Below, one piece after another: positions 43,968-49,357 of a stretch of DNA of 49,357 bases; the first letter of the stretch is position 1; every line of letters starts with the position of its first letter. The translations under genes were made by a program, and so were the position numbers. Origin of the DNA: Scytonematopsis contorta HA4267-MV1 (GTDB lineage Bacteria; Cyanobacteriota; Cyanobacteriia; Cyanobacteriales; Nostocaceae); contig JAHHIC010000101.1 of the NCBI GenBank assembly GCA_019359035.1, positions 1 through 49,357 of the forward strand, given 5' to 3'. Below the pieces are notes generated by a model. The model worked only from the letters and a program-made list of their open reading frames with translations. It was not told the DNA's origin and ran no database searches.

Positions 43968-44734
43968 GAGCTAATAATATGTTTCGCTATTTTTTCTAAT
44001 ATCTCAACAGATGGGTGATTTTTCTTGTGCAATGCGAGAGGCACATTATTTTGAGATGCGTCTGGGAAAGCAGTTGAGCGAGGAATAGGGGGAGTCACAT
44101 AAATAACATCTTTTACCTGATTTTGTACTTCTTTAAGAATACTCGTATCTTGTGTGTTACGTCCATCAAACATCATCGGGACTATGCAGTTTATTTCTAG
44201 ACTGCTGTGCCCTGCGTTTTTTATACGGTAGATTGTTCCGAGCAGTTCTCTTGTTCCCATGTAAGTTTTATATTGGGTTTGGAGAGGTATTATAACTTTT
44301 TCCGACGCGATTAAAGCCATGACGCTGAGTAACCCTAGCGCTGGTGGGCAATCTAGGAAAATGTAATCAAATTGGTCTTTTATTTTGTCTAGTGCCATTT
44401 TTAAACGCATTCTATTGTCAATCATGACATCTTGGAGTAGCTCGCGTTCTGCAAAAGCTAGTTCCTGGTTTGTGGGTATGATTGACATGTGATTAATTTC
44501 TTCATCCCAAACTTTGATAGGTGTACGTTCGGTAATTGCTCCATATATATTGTTTTCAAGGGTTATTTTTACTTCGGCTAGCCCCATGAATGTTGTAAGC
44601 GAGGCTTGGGGGTCCATATCTACGAGCAGTACTTTATTGTTATTGGCAGCGACGTGGTAGCCTAGGTTGTGCGCTAAAGTGGTCTTACCTGCACCGCCTG
44701 ACTGATTTATTATTGAGAATATTTTAGCAGGCAT
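43964..44734 (-). CDS. parA: ParA-family partition ATPase
   Basis: The sequence begins FSIINQSGGAGKTTLAHNLGYH, the ParA Walker A region (the usual KGG is SGG here). It continues with VLLVDMDPQASLTTFMG (A') and FDYIFLDCPPALG (Walker B). At 256 residues and without an N-terminal HTH it is a short type Ib-like or chromosomal-type ParA. It forms gradients on the nucleoid that move ParB-bound plasmids. ATG 44734 is the only sensible start; the next gene is parB with a 4-base overlap. Confidence 0.88.
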   Translation of the reverse strand: MPAKIFSIINQSGGAGKTTLAHNLGYHVAANNNKVLLVDMDPQASLTTFMGLAEVKITLENNIYGAITERTPIKVWDEEINHMSIIPTNQELAFAERELLQDVMIDNRMRLKMALDKIKDQFDYIFLDCPPALGLLSVMALIASEKVIIPLQTQYKTYMGTRELLGTIYRIKNAGHSSLEINCIVPMMFDGRNTQDTSILKEVQNQVKDVIYVTPPIPRSTAFPDASQNNVPLALHKKNHPSVEILEKIAKHIISS

Positions 44735-44881
44735 AAGTTTTGAAGCGATGATAGTTTATATTGAAAATCTTACCAGTATTTATGCTGGATTTAGCAGTTG
44801 AAAAAAAAATAAAAGTATTAGCCCAAGATTTATTGAACTAATATTTTTATTTACGCTTTGCCTTTACCGTGATTACCTTTA

Positions 44882-45304
44882 TTAAAAGGGTATGTCACTA
44901 TCTGGGTCGTAGTCATTTGCAGTGTATGACCCTTGAATTTCAACTCCTTGGGTTTGAGTTTGGGTTGAGGCAATAGACTGTTCTAGTAACTCTTTTGCGA
45001 AATCTGGAGTTTGGACTTCAGTGTTAGCAGCGACTAAGTTCCTAATTACCATTGTGGGTAGTTTTTCTTGGTAATTTCCACGGCTTTCTAGGTGGATATC
45101 TATGTATCCTTGTGCCATTCCACTAAGACCAACGCTATTATGTTTGAGAACTTCTGCGACTTTACCGCGACCTCTATATGGGATAGTATTGCTATCGTCT
45201 CCGTAAGTCGAGAAAGTCAGTTCACCGTAAACGACTGGGTTTCCCTCTCGGTCTAAAGCTTCGTTTACTGTTTTGAAAGTTACGCCTAAAATTGTGTTAA
45301 TCAT
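44882..45304 (-). CDS. SSB-like protein with the acidic DSDIPF tip
   Basis: About 140 residues from ATG 45304; a TTG twenty codons upstream is less likely. The body has strand-rich segments (TILGVTFKTVNEALDREGNPVVYGELTFSTYGDD, GMAQGYIDIHLESRGNYQEKLPTMVIRNLVA) compatible with an OB fold. It ends YDPDSDIPF, the peptide with which SSB proteins recruit repair and replication partners. The clear SSB just upstream lacks this tip, so the two may divide the work. It is not assigned to a named family. Confidence 0.65.
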   Translation of the reverse strand: MINTILGVTFKTVNEALDREGNPVVYGELTFSTYGDDSNTIPYRGRGKVAEVLKHNSVGLSGMAQGYIDIHLESRGNYQEKLPTMVIRNLVAANTEVQTPDFAKELLEQSIASTQTQTQGVEIQGSYTANDYDPDSDIPF

Positions 45305-45374
45305 GGTTGGTACAAATCCATTTTTTAGTTGTGTAGAATTGCCTGCAAATATTACTAATTGCAAGCAATCTCTT

Positions 45375-45746
45375 CTAATAATGCGCGTTAGCGATGTCGT
45401 ATTTTGAAGTATTAGTATTGTTTGAACTTTCTGCTCTGCTCAATAACTCAACGTTTTCAATTTTAATAATCATCTTGCTCCTGCGTGACCCGTCTTGACC
45501 TATCCAGCGGTCGAATGTCATTTCTCCCTGTATTGCAATTACAGACCCCTGTTTTACATAGTCTGCTATAATTTCCGCAGTTTTTCCCCAGGCTTCACAA
45601 TCGAACCATAGTGGTTGGTCTGATTTATATGGGGGTCGGACAGCAAGACTTATCTTCACCTTTAATTTGCCACTCTCGAAGAATTTTATTTCTGGGTTTT
45701 GTCCCACTCTACCAACCGCTGTCACTGAATTAATGTAAGGCATCAT
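45375..45746 (-). CDS. ssb: Single-stranded DNA-binding protein (OB fold)
   Basis: The SSB OB-fold pattern is clear: INSVTAVGRVGQNPEIKFFESGKLKVKISLAV, then PLWFDCEAWGKTAEIIADYVKQGSVIAIQGEM, DRWIGQDGSRRSKMIIKIENVELL. It coats single strands in plasmid replication or transfer. The usual acidic tail is missing: it ends TSKYDIANAHY, so it cannot recruit partners in the standard way. Two ATG codons (45746, 45743) are possible starts; an upstream TTG is less likely. The tip-bearing neighbour lies downstream on the same strand. Confidence 0.85.
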   Translation of the reverse strand: MMPYINSVTAVGRVGQNPEIKFFESGKLKVKISLAVRPPYKSDQPLWFDCEAWGKTAEIIADYVKQGSVIAIQGEMTFDRWIGQDGSRRSKMIIKIENVELLSRAESSNNTNTSKYDIANAHY

Positions 45747-45930
45747 AATTTTTACCAAATATCATTGTTTTTGCAATCACTCACCCAAGCGTTAGCTTGT
45801 TTATAGTGGATATTTTTATTTACGAGTAATACACAACCTATTTGGTAGTGGTATTTATTTTTTTGCGGATATCACTAGTGGTTAATTATTGTCTCCATGC
45901 TAACCTTGACTAATTATATGTGTATATTTT

Positions 45931-47094
45931 ATGGATACGTATTTGATTGATTATCACCAGAAACAGAAGTTTGCTATGTGCAAGCTAATCTTGCAAGCTT
46001 TACTTTGGGTTGAGCGTACAGAAGATTTGGCTGGGGCTAACGATTCTAATTACTCTTCGGAGTTGATAGTAGAAAACCAGGAGTGGCATGAGAACATTGA
46101 ATGTAGCGATACTATTGAACATTTCAGAGATATATCAAATAGCGTGAGGATTGGTGTTTGGCTTGATATATTGTTGATTAGATTAACAGACTTGTGTGAA
46201 AACTTTCCGACGTGTTTGCATGATGCGTCATGGTATGCACTTTTGGCTATTACTACGGTGTTGGTAGAGAAAGAGTTAGAAGGGGATTATATTAATGCTA
46301 GTAATCCCACTTTTACGCGTTCGCTAGCGCTTGATTGTTTGGAAGATGTCGCTACGTCAGAGTGTAGATTTGGTTTTCCGACATTAGATTTTCCAATGAC
46401 ACTCGATGAGGCTAAGTCATTGTTACCTGAGGAAAATAAAGAAGTTTTAGCAGTTGAGTTGGAGGAGTATGTTAGGAATTCGACAAATGAGCCTGTAGAA
46501 ACAATAAATTTATATTCTTTGAGAGATATTTTGATAGATTATTTTAATATGGTTAAGTGGGAAAATGAGATAAATCAAAAATCAGCACGGAAATTGCAGG
46601 ATAAATATGGTGAAGAATATGCGACGGGTGCATATTCAGTCAACACGACTAGCACTGAGCGTTGGGGAATGACGCTGGTTTATTTAGTGCAATATATGGG
46701 TTTTAATATGAATTTTGTGCATGAGGAAAGTGATTTAACTTTACCTTCTTTACCTGAAGCTGGAAACGAATATGGAATACTTAGAGCGTATGTGGAAAAG
46801 TATGCGGATAGGTCAATGACGTTGCTGCGACTTGTACATGTTTTAGTGTATTTTATCTTAACTGGAAAATATAACCATGAGGTGATTAGGGAGATTATAT
46901 TGATTCCAGTTTCTTTTTGTTCTTCTGCTACATTGCAGGGAATGATGGAGTTGGCAGCTTACCGTGTTAGTTATTATATGGCTGCTAACAATATTGAGGA
47001 ATATGAGAAAGGAAGTAAGTGGTTGCTTGGCAATTTTCCTGATTTAACTGATTTTTACCAAGCAGGTAAAATTGGAGCTAAAAATGTAGTTTAG
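45931..47094 (+). CDS. Large hypothetical protein
   Basis: No family is recognised for this 387-residue protein. It appears mostly helical and acidic, without signal peptide, P-loop or metal motif. Notable segments are VRIGVWLDILLIRLTDLCENFPTCLHDASWYALLAITTVLVEKELEG, LYSLRDILIDYFNMVKWENEINQKSARKLQDKYG and LLRLVHVLVYFILTGKYNHEVI. It is divergent from the ssb genes and convergent to the Cys-rich gene. ATG 45931 is used. The position suggests a plasmid housekeeping role, unproven. Confidence 0.65.
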   Translation: MDTYLIDYHQKQKFAMCKLILQALLWVERTEDLAGANDSNYSSELIVENQEWHENIECSDTIEHFRDISNSVRIGVWLDILLIRLTDLCENFPTCLHDASWYALLAITTVLVEKELEGDYINASNPTFTRSLALDCLEDVATSECRFGFPTLDFPMTLDEAKSLLPEENKEVLAVELEEYVRNSTNEPVETINLYSLRDILIDYFNMVKWENEINQKSARKLQDKYGEEYATGAYSVNTTSTERWGMTLVYLVQYMGFNMNFVHEESDLTLPSLPEAGNEYGILRAYVEKYADRSMTLLRLVHVLVYFILTGKYNHEVIREIILIPVSFCSSATLQGMMELAAYRVSYYMAANNIEEYEKGSKWLLGNFPDLTDFYQAGKIGAKNVV

Positions 47095-47282
47095 TTTAAA
47101 TATTTATAGTATGGAAAAGCTAATGCATATCTAAAAACTTAGTAATAATATTTAATATTCTAGGTAAATTTAATTCGCTTGGGCTGGTCAGTTTAACCTG
47201 CTTATCAGGGAAGTATATTCCATTTAACGAAAATTATAAAACACCTTTATGAGGTGGGTAAATTAGACTTTAGCACAATAAA

Positions 47283-47352
47283 GAAAGAGAGTTGGATAAT
47301 ATTATTAAAGCTTTGGAAAGCATACTTTGCAGAAAATTATCCAACTTCTTTA
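47283..47352. terminator. Long hairpin between convergent genes
   Basis: The arms AGAGTTGGATAAT and ATTATCCAACTTCT enclose a ~35-base loop and are flanked by A- and T-rich ends. It serves the gene ending at 47094, the one ending at 47369, or both. The rest of 47095-47368 has no gene. Confidence 0.6.
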
Positions 47353-47368
47353 TTTCGTTCATTCTCGA

Positions 47369-47698
47369 TTATATTGGTTCATTTACTACACTTGGTGTTT
47401 CTTTCCACTTAAAGAATTCGTAACCAGGGCAATTGCGAGCATAGAAATCAGCCAAAGTTTCGTCATCACTTTCGTCCCAACAACTACAATCTACTACAGT
47501 CCAACTTCCTATAATCATTGGAGTTGGAACTCCCGTGTCAGCATCAAGATATCCTATTCCTCTGCAGGTGGGACAATTGGGGTCAGGTGTTATTTCTTGG
47601 CTTGTAAATTCTTTATTGTTGGGGTGTTTGCAATCCCATTGTGAATTGTCTGATTTATCCCATCGACCTAAATATTTGCAGTTTAAGCAAGATTTCAT
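47369..47698 (-). CDS. Cysteine-rich putative zinc-ribbon protein
   Basis: The 109-residue protein has ten cysteines in ribbon-like pairs: CLNCKYLGRW at the start, DCKHP, a DnaJ-type CPTCRGIGY knuckle and DCSCWDE. It probably binds zinc. The start KSCLNCKYLGRW with DCKHP resembles small Cys-rich proteins found in phages and plasmids. ATG 47698 is preceded by AAAGG at a suitable distance. It lies 17 bases from the intron-interrupted gene upstream and may be in its operon. Confidence 0.7.
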   Translation of the reverse strand: MKSCLNCKYLGRWDKSDNSQWDCKHPNNKEFTSQEITPDPNCPTCRGIGYLDADTGVPTPMIIGSWTVVDCSCWDESDDETLADFYARNCPGYEFFKWKETPSVVNEPI

Positions 47699-47715
47699 AT
47701 TATTACCTTTGAATA

Positions 47716-47941
47716 TTATTTGCTTGCTTCGTCTAAGTCTAAATTAGTTTTGTTTTGCTCCTGTATATTTTTAAAACCTTGGCTTTCAGCATATTTAATA
47801 GCATTTTCTTTGCAACAGTATCCCCTAATGTCGAAATATTCTACCGTATTTGACCAGCCTTGATTTGGTTGAAAATATCGACAACTAACTGATTTTTTGT
47901 TGACACGATAAACTTGGTACCACCAACCAGTGGATTTGTTT
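47716..47941 (-). pseudogene. 3' exon of a small gene interrupted by a group II intron
   Basis: The open frame reaches back to 47970, but its first ~10 codons are intron domain VI. The true exon therefore begins near NKSTGWWYQVYRVNKKSVSCRYF and ends LDLDEASK. It is about 74 codons with no recognised family. If the intron still splices, the gene may be functional; the 5' exon lies outside the window. Confidence 0.6.
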
Positions 47942-49357
47942 GAGTCGATGTGGGATATTACTCCCAGCACCTCTCAGTTAGAACTGTACGTGCCCGTTTC
48001 CGTGCATACAGCTCCCGATATTCTTAGGGTTTTACCCTTTTGCCCATGTGAAGATAGTCGTGGCAAGATTCATGTATTGCTAGAAGATTTTTAGGTTTCC
48101 AGTTATCATGGTTTCCATCGATGTGGTGTAGATGAACTCGTTCGGAACTTGTCATTTTTAAACCACAGTGTCCACATGTATGGTTTTGCTTTTTCAGAGC
48201 TTTTGAGGTGCTGCCATCGTAAAGTTTACTGTTGCGTTCGCTCCAGTAAATTAAATCTCCATCGTAAACGGATTTATTTCCTTTTACCATTATGTGACTA
48301 GCTAGGGAGTAAGGAACTGTTGGGAATGCCTTCTCTACGAGTTTTACACTTGTATGAAGAGTGTTCTTTGGTTCCTTATTAAATACCGTAAATGTTCTGT
48401 GGTTCAGGAACCAAAGTGAAAACCTTGACCCAGACATATCACAGAATTTATGATAATTTCTCCATCCTCTTACTATTGGTGCAAGCTTAAGAGCTTTTAC
48501 AGACGAACCATAATTTGAGCAGTTGACAATGTTCTTTACTTTCTCACGGAACTTTTTAAAGTTCTCCTCTGAGGGAGTACATATATATTTTCCGTTGGAT
48601 TTTACTTTGAAGTTCCATCCTAGAAAATCGAACCCATCTGTCGCAGCGGTTATCTTAGTCTTCTTTTCACTTATTTTCATTCCTCTTGCTGCTAGAAACT
48701 CGTCAATTCTTCCAAGTATCTCGTTTGCATCGTCTTGAGGTCTTAATATTATTACCATGTCGTCCGCGTAGCGTACCGATGGGTAATTAATATGTTTCTC
48801 TGAGGTTTTGTTGGTTATTTTGTAACCAGGCTGTATATGGTGACGGTGGATACTTTCAATCCCGTTTAGAGCGATGTTTGCTAGTAATGGACTCACCACT
48901 CCACCTTGACAAGTACCTTGTTCTGGAAAATGCGGATTTACACCTGCTTTTAGGCATCTGAAAATACCGATTTTGATTCCTTTTGGGGCAATCAAATTTT
49001 CCATAATAGTTGTGTGTGAAATCCTGTCGAAGCATTTTTCGATATCGAGTTCTATCACTCGTTTGTCTATTCCTTTTGCTCTAGAATTTAGATTTACGAA
49101 TACGAATTGTTGGGCATCATGTGCCGAACGTCCTGTTCTAAAACCATAACTTCTGGCATGGAAAGTTGCTTCGTGCGCTGGTTCTAGCGCGTACTTAGCT
49201 AGGCACTGCCAAGCTCTGTCGGCAATAGTGGGGACAATATAATAAGACTGCACATCACTTCAAGTCTCTTTTGGGAAGTCGCGTAACCATTACCAATCCC
49301 ATACATCCACTGTATGGTCAGTCGGTTGTAGTACAGCTAATCCGTAAAGTTGGTCAG
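47942..49357 (-). mobile_element. Group II intron, 3' part (continues beyond the window)
   Basis: On the minus strand, after the reverse transcriptase stop, a domain V helix is seen (GAGCTGTATGCACGGAAACG on the minus strand, continuing to GTACAGTTCT; 47980-48014). An AACTGAGAGGTGCTGGGAG domain VI follows. The exact 3' boundary, around 47942-47948, is an estimate. The 5' half, with domains I-III, is outside. Confidence 0.8.
48024..49253 (-). CDS. Group II intron reverse transcriptase/maturase with HNH domain, N-terminus missing
   Basis: Reverse transcriptase blocks are IVPTIADRAWQCLAKYALEPAHEATF, RSYGFRTGRSAHDA, ELDIEKCFDRISH, QGGVVSPLLANIAL and the catalytic VRYADDMVII. The thumb/maturase part follows (FDFLGWNF). 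An HNH endonuclease ends the protein (CGHCGLKM..HLHHIDGNHDN..NLLAIHESCHDYLH). The family normally has ~80-100 more N-terminal residues (RT0-RT1). Here the frame begins with GTG shortly before IVPT, and an in-frame TGA stands three codons upstream (49260-49262). The enzyme may thus be truncated or frameshifted. Confidence 0.8.
   Translation of the reverse strand: MQSYYIVPTIADRAWQCLAKYALEPAHEATFHARSYGFRTGRSAHDAQQFVFVNLNSRAKGIDKRVIELDIEKCFDRISHTTIMENLIAPKGIKIGIFRCLKAGVNPHFPEQGTCQGGVVSPLLANIALNGIESIHRHHIQPGYKITNKTSEKHINYPSVRYADDMVIILRPQDDANEILGRIDEFLAARGMKISEKKTKITAATDGFDFLGWNFKVKSNGKYICTPSEENFKKFREKVKNIVNCSNYGSSVKALKLAPIVRGWRNYHKFCDMSGSRFSLWFLNHRTFTVFNKEPKNTLHTSVKLVEKAFPTVPYSLASHIMVKGNKSVYDGDLIYWSERNSKLYDGSTSKALKKQNHTCGHCGLKMTSSERVHLHHIDGNHDNWKPKNLLAIHESCHDYLHMGKRVKP

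Noticed and set aside
48024-49253. Could this reverse transcriptase be the DGR enzyme for the FGE variable regions?
   Set aside because: It has the YADD, thumb and HNH layout of group II introns with domain V beside it, not the DGR type.

Overview
The window looks like part of a large plasmid, or a plasmid-derived accessory region, from a filamentous and probably heterocyst-forming (Nostocales) cyanobacterium. The evidence is AT-rich DNA, HIP1 octamers (GCGATCGC at 6899, 23945, 32359 and 37587), two different plasmid partition systems, a mobilisation relaxase with a MobC-like partner, a plasmid single-strand-binding protein, and gene families typical of Nostoc-type genomes (SAV_2336/FGE proteins, NACHT-WD40 proteins, CHAT proteins, a group II intron). 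No rRNA, tRNA, CRISPR array or recognisable replication initiator was seen. All family names come from reading motifs by eye; no database search was run.

Layout. 1-2240: three rightward genes, two of them related ParA-like proteins (only the second has a P-loop) plus a membrane-anchored protein. 2555-3310: a LuxR/NarL-type regulator whose receiver domain has lost its phosphorylated Asp. 3863-11825: a two-gene leftward operon with a giant (~2410 aa) protein. Its N-terminal third carries a DxDGD motif and flanking motifs of two-barrel RNA polymerases (YonO / cellular RdRP type); its C-terminal third carries a NADAR-like/SLOG/NADAR-like module. 12358-13825: a NotI-like restriction enzyme facing a C5-cytosine methyltransferase that lacks the target-recognition half. 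14270-22435: trypco2, CHAT protease, VMAP-like protein, MoxR AAA+ ATPase, vWA-like/FGE fusion and a second FGE protein. This matches the NTP-dependent ternary conflict systems described in multicellular bacteria. The two FGE tails look like diversity-generating-retroelement (DGR) variable regions, but no DGR reverse transcriptase is present here.

22780-25178: mobilisation genes (relaxase, small ORF, MobC-like). 25533-27369: a conserved non-coding element, then a TnpB-like fragment joined to a broken retropepsin-like gene. 27621-32081: a 1486-aa NACHT NTPase with a nuclease-like domain and 14 WD40 repeats. 32082-39140: a decayed zone with gene debris (histidine kinase, CPBP protease, pentapeptide protein, parB-like fragments), several small genes and a DUF262 (GmrSD-like) protein.

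39141-47970: plasmid maintenance. It holds a ParM-like actin with a small upstream partner, three small leftward genes that each carry the same hairpin leader, ParA/ParB, an SSB-like protein with the acidic tip, an OB-fold SSB without it, and unknown genes. 47942-49357: the 3' part of a group II intron, including its reverse transcriptase and domain V, inserted in a small gene.

The defence/conflict modules (giant protein, R-M, ternary system, NACHT-WD40, DUF262) sit between mobilisation and partition functions, as on a mobilisable defence-bearing plasmid. The strongest candidates for something new are the giant polymerase-like/NADAR/SLOG protein, the DGR-like sensor tails on the ternary system, the duplicated non-coding element with a compensated stem, and the small-gene cassettes with a shared leader.
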